In this document: positions 1 through 8,555 of the stretch, in pieces | How positions within the stretch are numbered: position 1 is the stretch's first letter | Layout: each line of letters starts with the position of its first letter | Assembly (NCBI GenBank): GCA_934573935.1 | Contig: CAKTMO010000009.1 | Span: 1 to 61,581 of the forward strand | DNA from: an uncultured Oscillospiraceae bacterium | Lineage (GTDB): Bacteria > Bacillota > Clostridia > Oscillospirales > Oscillospiraceae | Direction of reading: 5' to 3' | Length of the DNA stretch: 61,581 nucleotides | Program-made: the position numbers and the translations under genes | Notes under the pieces: model-generated | The model's database searches: none | The model's input: only the letters and a program-made list of their open reading frames with translations | Told to the model about the DNA's origin: nothing

Positions 1-226
1 CGACTTTTTTCATTGGCTCGCGGCTTCCTGATAAGTGCTGTCCTGACGGACAGCTTTGTTAGATTACCACACCTTTCTGCCATTGTCAACGCTTTTTTCC
101 CTTGTTTTTCCATGTTTACGGACGGCTCGTTTTTCATAAGTGGTGCTTATGTGAGTTTTCCGTATCTGACGGATAATTGCACAACCTGTTGCTTTTCCGC
201 GGGGCATATCTTGGTGAAATTGGCTA
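1..226. other. Window edge, no gene recognised
   Basis: This T-rich segment precedes the T-box leader. Short open frames cross it on both strands, but none has a convincing ribosome binding site or a recognisable protein, and the minus-strand frame at 64-483 runs through the T-box. It probably holds the end of an upstream unit and spacer. I see no confident element here. Confidence 0.4.
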
Positions 227-255
227 TTTACTTTCGCCCCACAAAGTAGTAAAGT
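227..255 (+). promoter_or_regulatory. Candidate promoter of the T-box leader
   Basis: TTTACT (227-232), 17 bases, TAAAGT (250-255). Each box matches the sigma-A consensus at four of six positions. The predicted start falls just before the T-box stem I, which supports the call, but the boxes are weak. Confidence 0.35.
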
Positions 256-261
256 ATCGGC

Positions 262-557
262 AACATCATTTGAAAGCGATGAAGGACACTCAGTAAGACG
301 CCGTGGAGATCTTCCACAGAGAGTAGCCGGTGGTGCAAGGCTGCGGAGATGCGGCGTCCCAATTACCGTCCTGAGCCGCGCCCCGAAGCTCTGATGAGTG
401 GTAGGCGGCGACGGGTGCGCCCGATACAGCGCTGCGGATATATCACCATTCCCTTGATGGCTGTATCCTATGAGGCCGCGCAAGCGGTAAACTGAGGTGG
501 TACCACGGGTTCAAGCTCGTCCTCTGTGTCCTTTCGGACATAGGGGGCGTTTTTTTA
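262..557 (+). promoter_or_regulatory. T-box riboswitch leader
   Basis: A T-box leader senses uncharged tRNA and prevents transcription termination. The sequence shows a stem I with a 5' AGTA element (about 281-284), an AGAGAG element near 349, the T-box core GAGGTGGTACCACGGG (494-509) whose bulge pairs with the tRNA acceptor end, and then a terminator hairpin. The 3' side of the specifier loop reads about 358-367, between strands that pair with GACGCC and GGAC. It contains UAC (364-366), which would specify tyrosine, but the exact triplet frame is not certain. The leader ends about 150 bases before the lyase gene at 709, with no other gene between. Confidence 0.9.
519..557 (+). terminator. 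T-box-controlled terminator
   Basis: GTCCTCTGTGTCC pairs with GGACATAGGGGGC across a TTTC loop, followed by seven T residues. This is the regulated terminator that competes with the antiterminator containing the T-box core. Confidence 0.85.
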
Positions 558-708
558 TTGCCCATCACGCGAAGGAGCGCCGACATATGACAACTTTCCT
601 GAACAGCAAACGATACCCGCGGCGGCGGGATGACAGATCACACCACACGCCGCCGCTGCGCCGGCAAAAGACGCGGCAACTACTATTTTGACCAAGGAGG
701 AGCGCATT

Positions 709-2157
709 ATGCCCGCCATTACATTTTACAAACATGAACCCATCCCCATGGAGATGCACAAGGTAAAGATCGTCCAGCAGCTGCACCTGCTGCCCACGGA
801 GCAGCGGCTGCACAAGATGCGGGAGGCGGGGTTCAACACCTTCCAGCTGCACAACGGGGATATTTTCCTGGACATGCTGACGGATTCCGGCGTCAACGCC
901 ATGTCCGACCGGCAGCAGGCCGCCATGCTGATGGCGGACGACGCCTATGCCGGATCGGAGACCTTTTTCAAGATGCGTGCCAAGCTGCAGGAGCTGTTCG
1001 GCATCGAGAACTGCCTGCCCGCCCATCAGGGCCGCGCCTGCGAAAATATTCTGGCCACGCGCTTCGTCAAACCCGGCAGCTGCGTCATCATGAACTACCA
1101 CTTCACCACCGCCAAGGCCCACATCACCCGTCTGGGCGGCCATGTGGCGGAGCTGGTGAAAAAAGAAGGACTGGAGAGCCGCAGCACCCTGCCCTTCAAA
1201 GGCGACATTGATCTGGAGGCGCTGGAGGCCTGCATCCGACAGGAGACGCCGGAGAACATCCCCTTCGTCCGGCTGGAGGCGGGCACCAACCTGATCGGCG
1301 GACAGCCTATCTCCTACGCCAACATGAAGGCGGCCACGGACATCTCCCGGAAGCACGGACTGCTGACGGTGCTGGACGCCTCGCTTTTGCAGGATAACCT
1401 GTACTTCATCAAGACCCGCGAGGCGGGCATGCAGGATAAGAGCGTGCGGGAGATCACCCGCATGGTGGCCGATCTGTTCGACATCATCTACTTCTCCGCG
1501 CGGAAGTTCGGTTTTGCCCGCGGCGGGGCGGTCCTGGTGCGGGACAAGGCGCTGTTCCACTCCATGGAGGATCTGATCCCCATGTTCGAGGGCTTCCTCA
1601 CCTACGGCGGCATGTCGGTGAAGGAGATGGAGGCCATGACGGTGGGCTTTGAGGAGAGCATGGATATGGATGTGATCTCTCAGGGGCCGCAGTTCATCGA
1701 CTACTGCGTGAAGCGGCTGGACGAGTACGGCGTGCCGGTCATCACCCCCGGCGGCGGTCTGGGCGCCCACATCGACGTGAAGGAATTCCTGCCCCATGTG
1801 CCCCAGAGCCAGTACTCCGCCGGCGCCCTGTCCTGCGCGCTGTACATCTGCGGCGGCATCCGCGGCATGGAGCGGGGCACGCTCTCCGAGGAGCGGGAGC
1901 CGGACGGCAGCGAGCGCATCGCCAGCATGGAGCTGCTGCGGCTGGCCTTCCCCCGTCGGGTCTTCACCCTGTCCCAGACGGAATACGTCATCGACCGCGT
2001 CAAGTGGCTGTTCGACCACCGCCATCTGGTGGGCGGCCTGCGGTTCGTCCACGAGCCCGCCACCCTGCGGTTCTTCACCGGCGTGCTGGAGCCCATCGGC
2101 GACTGGCCGGAACAGCTGGCCGCGGCGTACAGGGCGGATTTCGGTGAGGAGCAGTAA
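709..2157 (+). CDS. Tryptophanase / tyrosine phenol-lyase family (PLP beta-eliminating lyase)
   Basis: A 482-residue PLP enzyme of the tryptophanase and tyrosine phenol-lyase family, which splits aromatic amino acids to pyruvate, ammonia and indole or phenol. The reaction is reversible. Family landmarks include LTDSG near residue 60, DEAYSGS-like DDAYAGS, the HQGR motif, GGQP, and SARKFGF with the Schiff-base lysine at about residue 266. Length matches the family (about 460-490). The ATG at 709 is chosen because AAGGAGG (694-700) lies 8 bases upstream; a TTG at 688 would overlap that site. It is a single-gene unit under a T-box leader and ends at a bidirectional terminator. Substrate (Trp or Tyr) cannot be decided from sequence alone. 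Control by a T-box is unexpected for a catabolic enzyme. Confidence 0.88.
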   Translation: MPAITFYKHEPIPMEMHKVKIVQQLHLLPTEQRLHKMREAGFNTFQLHNGDIFLDMLTDSGVNAMSDRQQAAMLMADDAYAGSETFFKMRAKLQELFGIENCLPAHQGRACENILATRFVKPGSCVIMNYHFTTAKAHITRLGGHVAELVKKEGLESRSTLPFKGDIDLEALEACIRQETPENIPFVRLEAGTNLIGGQPISYANMKAATDISRKHGLLTVLDASLLQDNLYFIKTREAGMQDKSVREITRMVADLFDIIYFSARKFGFARGGAVLVRDKALFHSMEDLIPMFEGFLTYGGMSVKEMEAMTVGFEESMDMDVISQGPQFIDYCVKRLDEYGVPVITPGGGLGAHIDVKEFLPHVPQSQYSAGALSCALYICGGIRGMERGTLSEEREPDGSERIASMELLRLAFPRRVFTLSQTEYVIDRVKWLFDHRHLVGGLRFVHEPATLRFFTGVLEPIGDWPEQLAAAYRADFGEEQ

Positions 2158-2174
2158 CAGGGTTTTGCGTCTAC

Positions 2175-2205
2175 CGCGCGGCGGGGTGAGGGCACCCCGC
2201 CCTAC
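2175..2205. repeat. Family A palindromic repeat (single copy)
   Basis: GGCGGGGTGAGGGCACCCCGCC-type palindrome followed by CTAC. The same unit occurs near 7571, 7619, 17598, 17648, 40210 and 40262. It lies between the lyase stop and its terminator. Confidence 0.75.
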
Positions 2206-2221
2206 GCGCCGACCGCTGAAT

Positions 2222-2257
2222 AAAAAATGATGCAGCCAAAGGGCTGCATCATTTTTT
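2222..2257. terminator. Bidirectional terminator
   Basis: AAAAAATGATGCAGCC pairs with GGCTGCATCATTTTTT. A- and T-runs on both sides allow it to serve the convergent lyase (+) and the GNAT-nitroreductase gene (-). Confidence 0.92.
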
Positions 2258-3308
2258 ACTCCGTATACTCATTGAACCACGAACGGGTCTCAAAGGGCTT
2301 TTTCACCTTCAGCTTCACCGGCTCGTCCGCCGGTACACCCACAGGCAGCAGGCCTTTCAGCCGATAGCGCTCCGGCATGTTCACCACTGCCGCCAGCGCT
2401 TCCGCGCAGTCCCGCACGTTGCCCTGATACCAGCAGCTCTCATACCCCAGCGCCTTGATGGCCAGCAGCATGTTCTCCATGGCGGCAGCAAAATCCTCCA
2501 CATGGTAGAAGTGTCCGTCGGCAGCCATTACCTCCTGCGCAAACACCATAACGAAGGCCGGTGCGCTCTGGCAGGAGGGACGCTGGAAGATCGCCCTGAC
2601 CGCCTGTACCTTTTCCGGATCGTCCACCGCCACAAAAGCGGTGGTCTGACGGTTGCAGCCGGAGGGCGCGGCAACGCCCGCTTTCAGGATCAGCTCCAGA
2701 TCAGAGCGCGGCACGGGAATATCGCGGAACGTGCCCCGATAGCTGGATCGGTCGAAGATCGTATTGAGTACAGCATTGCCGCAGTCAGTCTTTTCGGCGT
2801 TCTCCGCTGCCGGCAGTGTCTTTTCCCTGCGATTGCCCTTGTAGGGGCCGTCCTCGCAGGTTCCGTCGGGCTGATAGCCCATCCCCTCATAATAGCGGTT
2901 CAAAAAGGCGTTGTCCTCGGCGCAGTCCAGCCGCATGAAGCGCTTGCCGTGCCCCACGGCAAGCTTCTCCGCCTGCGCCAGCAGCTCACGGCCCGCACCC
3001 CTTGCTGCCGGATCGGTGACAAGGTTATGGACATAGTAGGCGGGAGAACCGGCCCGATCCAGCCAGCGGTCGTCGCTTTGCAGCAAGACGACGGCGCCCG
3101 CCACAGCGCCATCCGTATTGTCCGTCAGCACATAGAGATTGCCCAGTTCCCGCTGCTGCTGATAGTATGTTTTGGGATATTCGTTCAGGTAGTCCGTATC
3201 ATTCCACTGGTGGATGTCTCGTTGGTTCATCCAGCTCACCCGCTGTTCAAACAGGGCGAATACGGCGTCGATCTCACCGGCCACCGCAGGACGAAGTGTA
3301 TAGGCCAT
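2256..3308 (-). CDS. GNAT acetyltransferase - nitroreductase fusion
   Basis: A 350-residue two-domain protein. Residues about 1-165 resemble a GNAT N-acetyltransferase, with the acetyl-CoA loop region VTDPAARGAGRELL and a C-terminal YYEGMGY strand-turn. Residues about 175-350 resemble an FMN nitroreductase, with an N-terminal RSSYRGTF basic motif, APSGCNRQ for flavin binding and GLLPVGVPADEP near the end. Both domains look complete, and no stop or frameshift separates them. An AGGAGG-rich site lies upstream of the ATG. The gene appears to stand alone between two terminators. The substrate is unknown; joining acetyl transfer to flavin-dependent reduction could suit detoxification of nitro- or amino-aromatic compounds, but that is inference. 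Confidence 0.85.
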   Translation of the reverse strand: MAYTLRPAVAGEIDAVFALFEQRVSWMNQRDIHQWNDTDYLNEYPKTYYQQQRELGNLYVLTDNTDGAVAGAVVLLQSDDRWLDRAGSPAYYVHNLVTDPAARGAGRELLAQAEKLAVGHGKRFMRLDCAEDNAFLNRYYEGMGYQPDGTCEDGPYKGNRREKTLPAAENAEKTDCGNAVLNTIFDRSSYRGTFRDIPVPRSDLELILKAGVAAPSGCNRQTTAFVAVDDPEKVQAVRAIFQRPSCQSAPAFVMVFAQEVMAADGHFYHVEDFAAAMENMLLAIKALGYESCWYQGNVRDCAEALAAVVNMPERYRLKGLLPVGVPADEPVKLKVKKPFETRSWFNEYTE

Positions 3309-3336
3309 GAGCGTCCCCTCCTCCTCTTTCTTTTTA

Positions 3337-3370
3337 TAAAAAGGCCATCCTCCGCGGGATGGCCTTTTTA
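3337..3370 (-). terminator. Terminator of the HAD gene
   Basis: AAAAGGCCATCC pairs with GGATGGCCTTTT and overlaps the stop codon of the HAD phosphatase gene. It is symmetric enough to act in both directions. Confidence 0.88.
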
Positions 3371-4048
3371 TACAATGTCATACAGCGCCCGCAGGTCGTC
3401 GATCTGGTAGTCGATGCGCACGTCGGCAGGCCGCGGGGTGTGTTTGGGATTGTACCAGCAGCAGGACAGGCCGTAGTTGTTGGCGCCGCGGATGTCGCTG
3501 GAGATGCTGTCGCCGATCACCAGGCAGTTGTCCTTTGTAATGCCGTCGATATGGGCGAATACGTAGTCAAAATACGCCGCGGAGGGCTTGGCGGCCCCCG
3601 CCTCTTCGCTGATAAAGGCGGCGGTGATATCGGGGACGATGGGGCTCTTCGCCAGACGGCCCCGCTGGACGGAGGCCACCGCGTTGGTGACCAGATACAG
3701 CTTGTGGCGGCGGGCCAGGGTATGGCACACCTCCTGGGCATAGGGCAGCATAAAGGCGCACTGGCTCAGGGTATGGAGATGCAGGGCGTTGCAGCCCTCC
3801 GCGTCCCGCTCCAGCCCCATGGCCGACAGGAAGTTGCGGAAGCGCTGCACCACCAGAAACTCCTTGGTGCACTCGCCCCGATCAAAGGCGGCCCACATCT
3901 CGTTATTGCAGCGCTCGTACAGCGCAAACGTCTCGTCACTGTCGGGGATATCGTACTGGGCACACACGGCGTGAAATGCCTCACGGTTGGCCTGGTCGAA
4001 GTTGAACAGGGTATTGTCCGCGTCGAAGAGTAAGTAAGGGTACTTCAT
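3368..4048 (-). CDS. HAD-family hydrolase, YjjG-like nucleotidase
   Basis: A 226-residue HAD-superfamily phosphatase resembling YjjG, which dephosphorylates non-canonical pyrimidine nucleoside monophosphates. Motif I is DADNTL (residues 9-14), motif II is LVTNA, and the C-terminal motif is IGDSISSDIRGANNYG, which holds the metal-binding aspartates. The alpha-helical cap lies between motifs I and II. Length matches the family (about 225). The ATG has an AAAGGA site about 10 bases upstream and follows the ferredoxin gene by 15 bases, so the two are probably co-transcribed. The exact substrate is not shown by the sequence. Confidence 0.88.
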   Translation of the reverse strand: MKYPYLLFDADNTLFNFDQANREAFHAVCAQYDIPDSDETFALYERCNNEMWAAFDRGECTKEFLVVQRFRNFLSAMGLERDAEGCNALHLHTLSQCAFMLPYAQEVCHTLARRHKLYLVTNAVASVQRGRLAKSPIVPDITAAFISEEAGAAKPSAAYFDYVFAHIDGITKDNCLVIGDSISSDIRGANNYGLSCCWYNPKHTPRPADVRIDYQIDDLRALYDIV

Positions 4049-4063
4049 AGGGGATCGGTTCCT

Positions 4064-4882
4064 TTACACAAACAAATCGTTTTTTGCCGGAGAGACGTAG
4101 ACCTCCTCCAGCTCGCTTTTGTGATAGAGATAGCCCGGGTCGTCGTAGTACTTGGCGCCGGTGGGACAGCCTTTGACGCAGGCGCAGCACTTGATGCACA
4201 CGCCGGTCACCTGGGCGGGGTCGCTGGGGTCGATGCTGCCCATGGGGCAGTGGGCGGCGCACCAGCCGCAATTGCCGCATTTGGTCCTATCCGTTTTGGG
4301 CTTCACCTTCAGGATATTGATGGGGTTCCCGTGGCGGTCGCGGGGCGTGTAATAGGGACGGAGGGGATCGCAGCCGCCCACGGTGACGGGGGCGGTATCC
4401 CCCGCCGCCAGCCTGGCGGCGATACGGTCGGCAAAGCCGTCCATCTCCGCCATGTCGGCGTCATTGGGGCGGCCGGCGCCCAGCGTGCGGGAAAAGCTGT
4501 GCTCCCCCACAAAGGCCGCGCCTGCCGCGCAGGTAAAGCCGTTGGCGGTCAGCAGCTTCGATAGCTCCATCAGGGCGTCGTCATAATTCCGGTTGCCGAA
4601 CAGCACCACAGGGACGGCCAGCGCGCCCGCGCCATGGACCATATCCCGCAGATACGGCATCAGCAGATTGGGCACCCGCCCCGCATAGGTGGGGCAGCCC
4701 ACCACCGCCAGATCACCGGTGGGGATGGTCAGCTCCCTCCCGCGCGCGTCCGGCAGAGTATAGCTGTACTCGACATACTGGGCCCCCAGCCTGTCCGCCA
4801 GACGGCGGGCAATGCGGCGCACGGTCTTCTCCGTGGTGCCGGTGCCGCTGAACCAGACGGCGTGAACGGTGGAAACGGACAT
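4064..4882 (-). CDS. EFR1-type flavodoxin-ferredoxin protein
   Basis: A 272-residue redox protein. The N-terminal half is flavodoxin-like, with the FMN phosphate loop WFSGTGTTEK (about residues 9-18) and GCPTYAGRVP. The C-terminal third carries two 4Fe-4S clusters, CGNCGWCAAHCP and CIKCCACVKGCP. Such proteins move electrons between flavin and iron-sulfur partners in anaerobes. The start at 4882 is preferred over the longer frame to 5008 because AAGGAGGGG lies about 6 bases before it, and because the flavodoxin fold begins immediately. It is followed by the HAD gene 15 bases later. The partner protein is unknown. Confidence 0.88.
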   Translation of the reverse strand: MSVSTVHAVWFSGTGTTEKTVRRIARRLADRLGAQYVEYSYTLPDARGRELTIPTGDLAVVGCPTYAGRVPNLLMPYLRDMVHGAGALAVPVVLFGNRNYDDALMELSKLLTANGFTCAAGAAFVGEHSFSRTLGAGRPNDADMAEMDGFADRIAARLAAGDTAPVTVGGCDPLRPYYTPRDRHGNPINILKVKPKTDRTKCGNCGWCAAHCPMGSIDPSDPAQVTGVCIKCCACVKGCPTGAKYYDDPGYLYHKSELEEVYVSPAKNDLFV

Positions 4883-4911
4883 TGTGACCCCTCCTTCTTT
4901 TGTATGGCCTG

Positions 4912-5121
4912 TCAGACCTGGAAATCCTCCGGCGACAGACGGGATGTGTTCAGCTCCGCGGGCCGTGGCGGCACACGGCGCATGGGATCGTAGCGGAAGG
5001 CGGGGCACTTGTCCCCTTCCGCCACCACGCCCCGCTTGACGCAGACCACATGGCCGTCGTCAATGCGCGCCCCCCGGGCGCAATAGGCACAGCGGGGTTC
5101 GATATTCTTCCGGAACAGCAC
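4912..5121 (-). CDS. Small four-cysteine protein
   Basis: A 69-residue protein with CAYCARG near the N-terminus, then VVCVKRG and DKCPAFRYDP. This gives four cysteines that could bind a metal. It starts at GTG (5121) after AAAGGAGAGG and ends 29 bases before the flavodoxin-ferredoxin gene, so both probably share a transcript. I recognise the C...C...KFRYDP pattern as a recurring small protein of unknown function in Oscillospiraceae. No enzymatic motif is visible. Confidence 0.72.
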   Translation of the reverse strand: MLFRKNIEPRCAYCARGARIDDGHVVCVKRGVVAEGDKCPAFRYDPMRRVPPRPAELNTSRLSPEDFQV

Positions 5122-5150
5122 GATCTCTCACCTCTCCTTTATCGGTCATA

Positions 5151-7481
5151 TTACAGGCTGTAGAGCTTGATCTCCCCATCCTCGGCGGTGGCCTTCAGCT
5201 GGGTGACGGGATGCTCGAAGGCATCGATGATCTGGTTGGCCATGGGGTCCTCCAGCTCCTTCTGGATGCAGCGGCGGAGATTCCGCGCGCCGTAGGCGGC
5301 GGAATAGGACTTTTTCACCAGCGCATCCACCACGGCGTCGTCATACATGAAGCCGAAGCCCTTGTCCGCCAGCGAAGCCTTCAGCTCCTCCAGCATGATG
5401 CGGGCGATGGCGCGGAAATTCTCCTCGGTGAGCTGGTGGAAGTAGATGACCTCGTCCACGCGGTTGATAAACTCCGGCCGCAGGAACTCCCGCAGGGCCT
5501 TCATGACCCGCTCCTTCCCCTGCTCGCTGCCGGACTTGCCGAAGCCCACCGCGCCGACGGCCTTGTCGGAACCGGCGTTGGAGGTCATGACGATGACGGT
5601 ATTCTCAAAATTCACTTTGCGGCCGTGGGCGTCGGTGATCTGGCCGTCGTCCAGGATCTGCAGCAGCACGTTCAGCACGTCGGGGTGGGCCTTTTCGATC
5701 TCGTCGAACAGCACCACAGAGTAGGGCTTGCGGCGGATCTTCTCCGTCAGCTGGCCCGCCTCGTCATAGCCCACGTAGCCAGGAGGGCTGCCCACGATGC
5801 GGGAGACGGAGTGCTTCTCCATGAATTCGGACATATCCAGCCGGATCAGGCTCTCCGGCGCGTTGAACAGGTCGTCGGCCAGCTGCTTCACCAGCTCGGT
5901 CTTGCCCACGCCGGTGCTGCCCACGAAGATGAAGCTGACGGGCTTATGCTTGGGGCTGATGCCCACGCGGTTGCGGCGGATGGCGGCAGCCACGGCGGCC
6001 ACAGCCTCGTCCTGGCCCACGATATGCTTTTTCAGACGGTTCTCCAGCTGGCTCAGCCGCTGGAACTCCTCTTCCTTGATCTTGCTGGCGGGGATCTTCG
6101 TCCACATCTCGATGACCCGGGCGATGTTGTCCATGGTCAGGGTGGGGGTGCCCTTCGCCTTGATGGCCTCCAGCTCCTGCTGCAAGCGGATCTGCTCGCT
6201 GCGCAGTTGGGCGATGCGGGCGTAGCGCTGATCCATCTGCTCGGGGCTCTGCTCCTCCTCCGGCGTTTCGGAGGACAGGGTCTCCTGCTCGGTGGCGATG
6301 GCGGAGAGCTGCTGCTCCAGCTCCATGCGGCGGTTGATGTCCGCGTCGTGCAGGTTCATGTCGGAGCAGGCTTCGTCGATCAGGTCGATGGCCTTGTCGG
6401 GCAGATACCGGTCGGTGATATACCGCTCGGACAGCTGCACCGCCTGGCGCAGCACACCGTCGGGGATGGACACGCCGTGGAACTGCTCGTAGTAGTGGGC
6501 AATGCCGCGGAGGATCTTCAGGGTATCCTCGATATTGGGCTCGTTGACGGTGACGGGCTGGAAACGGCGCTCCAGCGCAGTGTCCTTTTCGATATGCTTG
6601 CGGTATTCGTTGAAGGTGGTGGCGCCGATCACCTGGATCTCGCCGCGGCTCAGGGCGGGCTTGAGGATATTGGCGGCGTTCATGCTGCCCTCGGCGTCTC
6701 CCGCGCCCACAATGTTGTGTACCTCGTCAATGACCAGGATGATGTTGCCGGCCTTGCGGATCTCTTCGATCAGGCCCTTCATGCGGCTTTCAAACTGGCC
6801 GCGGAACTGGGTGCCCGCCACCAGCGCCGTCAGGTCCAGCAGATAGACCTCCTTGTCCCGCAGCTTGAAGGGCACTTCCCCCGCGGCGATGCGCTGGGCC
6901 AGGCCCTCGGCAATGGCGGTCTTGCCCACGCCGGGCTCACCGATGAGGCAGGGGTTGTTCTTCTGGCGGCGGTTCAGGATCTGCACCACCCGCTCGATCT
7001 CCTGCTCGCGGCCGATAACGGCGTCCAGCTTGCCCTGACGGGCCCGTTGGGAGAGATTGATGCAGTAGTTATCCAGAAACTTCCGCTTTTTCTCGGTCTT
7101 GCGGCCGCCGTTGTTGGGAGCGGTATTCCCCTCAACAGGCTGCTGGGGCTGGGCGGGGGTATTGCCGTTATTGCCGAACAGGCGGTTCAGGAAGGGGAAG
7201 GTGGCGGTCTTGCCGCTCTCCTCATCGTCGTCGCCGTCGTCCTCGGTCTCCGGCAGTTCTTCCGCGCCGCCGAAGGCCTGCATCATTTCGTTGGAGATGT
7301 TGTCCAGGTCCTCCGGCGTGATGCCCATGCGTTTCATCATCTCGTCCACCTGGGGCAGACCCAGCTGGGCGGCGCATTTCAGGCACAGGCCCTCGTTGAC
7401 CTGTTCGTTCTTCTCGTTGAGGCGGGAGATGAATACCACCGCCACGTTTTTCTTACATCTGGAACAAAGAGTAGGCTGCAT
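5151..7481 (-). CDS. clpE: ClpE-like ATP-dependent Clp unfoldase with N-terminal zinc finger
   Basis: A 776-residue Hsp100 unfoldase that feeds damaged proteins to ClpP. The N-terminus has a four-cysteine zinc finger, CSRC and CLKC (residues 6-36), instead of the usual Clp_N repeat domain, which is the ClpE arrangement. AAA domain 1 has Walker A GEPGVGKT (about residue 181) and LVIDEVHN. A coiled middle region follows (about 410-480). AAA domain 2 has Walker A GSTGVGKT (about 520) and [10 protein letters not shown]. The loop GAVGFG in domain 2 matches the hydrophobic tripeptide that docks ClpP. The start at 7481 has GGAGG 7 bases upstream; the longer frame to 7532 lacks one. I see no CtsR-like operator. 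The acidic, Pro/Gln-rich stretch after the zinc finger (about 60-115) is variable in this family. Confidence 0.9.
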   Translation of the reverse strand: MQPTLCSRCKKNVAVVFISRLNEKNEQVNEGLCLKCAAQLGLPQVDEMMKRMGITPEDLDNISNEMMQAFGGAEELPETEDDGDDDEESGKTATFPFLNRLFGNNGNTPAQPQQPVEGNTAPNNGGRKTEKKRKFLDNYCINLSQRARQGKLDAVIGREQEIERVVQILNRRQKNNPCLIGEPGVGKTAIAEGLAQRIAAGEVPFKLRDKEVYLLDLTALVAGTQFRGQFESRMKGLIEEIRKAGNIILVIDEVHNIVGAGDAEGSMNAANILKPALSRGEIQVIGATTFNEYRKHIEKDTALERRFQPVTVNEPNIEDTLKILRGIAHYYEQFHGVSIPDGVLRQAVQLSERYITDRYLPDKAIDLIDEACSDMNLHDADINRRMELEQQLSAIATEQETLSSETPEEEQSPEQMDQRYARIAQLRSEQIRLQQELEAIKAKGTPTLTMDNIARVIEMWTKIPASKIKEEEFQRLSQLENRLKKHIVGQDEAVAAVAAAIRRNRVGISPKHKPVSFIFVGSTGVGKTELVKQLADDLFNAPESLIRLDMSEFMEKHSVSRIVGSPPGYVGYDEAGQLTEKIRRKPYSVVLFDEIEKAHPDVLNVLLQILDDGQITDAHGRKVNFENTVIVMTSNAGSDKAVGAVGFGKSGSEQGKERVMKALREFLRPEFINRVDEVIYFHQLTEENFRAIARIMLEELKASLADKGFGFMYDDAVVDALVKKSYSAAYGARNLRRCIQKELEDPMANQIIDAFEHPVTQLKATAEDGEIKLYSL

Positions 7482-7864
7482 ATGGTTCCTCCAATTAGAA
7501 ACTGGCGTGAGGGGTTTTGCGCTCACAGCCAATAGAATTGCGGTTTTCAGGGTAGTTTTGCATTATTTCGCGGCGGCCTGAGGGCAGGCCGCCCTACAAC
7601 GGTCTATCGCGCCTATTTCGTAGGACGGGTTGCCCTCACCCCGCCGTCAAAAATATGACGGGTTATCGGTATCCATTCCGTAGGGGGCGGACGACGAGCG
7701 CTGTGAAGCGCAGCGGAACGAGTGCCCTTGGGGTATCCGCCCTGACGATGACAATACGATTTCCGATAGGGCGGGCAGAGTCGTCCGCCCCTACACCCAA
7801 TTACTGATACCTCGCCCCTCCCCCACACACGATAGCAGGGATCGCGGCTAAATATCGACATCCA
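7482..7864. other. Repeat-filled intergenic region
   Basis: No gene is supported. The region holds a family A inverted doublet (7571-7648) and a second inverted pair, GTAGGGGGCGGACGACGAGC (about 7680) against CGTCCGCCCCTACAC (about 7781). A CACGATAGCAGGGATCGCGGCTAAA segment near 7837 resembles the family C repeat. I could not find a clear promoter for clpE. Confidence 0.7.
7571..7648. repeat. Family A inverted repeat doublet
   Basis: Two palindromic units in opposite orientation, 7571-7597 and 7619-7648, are separated by about 20 bases. The second unit is degenerate. The same doublet plan occurs at 17598-17680 and 40210-40289. Confidence 0.8.
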
Positions 7865-8536
7865 TCACCCCAGCATGGCGATGAGGTCCATGGGGCTGTG
7901 CCGGGTGAAATAATTCAGCAGGTATGTGTGGCGCACGGTGGCGGCGTCCACCAGTCCCGTCCACTCCACCACACTGGCGGCGGCAAACATCAGCAAAAGG
8001 CCCAGGCACAGGCCCAGTGCCGCACCGGCCAGCCGGTTCAGCGTGCCCAGCACCAGCGCCTGCTCCGTCAGCCGCAGGGGGCTGGTAATCAGCCGCAGCA
8101 GCAGCGTCAGCACCAGAAACGACAGCAAAAACAGCACGCCGTATACCAGCGAGCGCACCATGCCGGTCACAGCGCCCTCCAGCAGATCCTTGCCTGCCTC
8201 CACGGCGCTGTCCATGGCTTTTTTGGCAATGCCGGTGATGGCGTCAAAGTCCACCAGCTGGCTCAGCGCCGCGTTGTCGGACGCGGCCGCCGCGCTGATG
8301 GCCTCTTCGCTGCGGCCGTCCGTCAGGCGATCCATCATGTACTGCTGCACCCGCGGCGCCACCCATTCGGTGACCGGATCGGCCAGCACATTGGCCAGCA
8401 CGCCGCTGCCCAGCAGGGCGCCCGCCAGGATCGCCACGCTCAGCAGCATGCTGATAAAGCCCCGCACGCCGCCCACGATCAGGCACAGCAGCAGAACCGC
8501 CGCCACAATGATATCCATCATAAGAGCTGTGGTCAT
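7865..8536 (-). CDS. CvpA-like membrane protein
   Basis: A 223-residue integral membrane protein. Four hydrophobic segments are visible: about residues 5-25, 30-50, 128-150 and 165-190. A soluble loop rich in Ala, Asp and Ser lies between the second and third. The start IIVAAVLLLCLIVGGVRGF and the overall plan match the CvpA family (colicin V production-like), whose role in Clostridia is not well established. The ATG has AGGAG 8 bases upstream. It follows the DUF5711-like gene by 19 bases, so the two are probably co-transcribed. Confidence 0.75.
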   Translation of the reverse strand: MTTALMMDIIVAAVLLLCLIVGGVRGFISMLLSVAILAGALLGSGVLANVLADPVTEWVAPRVQQYMMDRLTDGRSEEAISAAAASDNAALSQLVDFDAITGIAKKAMDSAVEAGKDLLEGAVTGMVRSLVYGVLFLLSFLVLTLLLRLITSPLRLTEQALVLGTLNRLAGAALGLCLGLLLMFAAASVVEWTGLVDAATVRHTYLLNYFTRHSPMDLIAMLG

Positions 8537-8555
8537 AGAATCTTCTCCTCTTGCC

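Noticed and set aside
64..483. 139-residue minus-strand frame across the T-box leader
   Set aside because: It runs through a well-defined structured RNA and has no ribosome binding site.
565..2052. 495-residue minus-strand frame opposite the lyase gene
   Set aside because: His/Gln/Gly/Leu-rich antisense shadow of a GC-rich coding region; no recognisable domain.
7613..7861. 82-residue minus-strand frame upstream of the CvpA-like gene
   Set aside because: It consists of repeat sequence (family A and C) and has no site.
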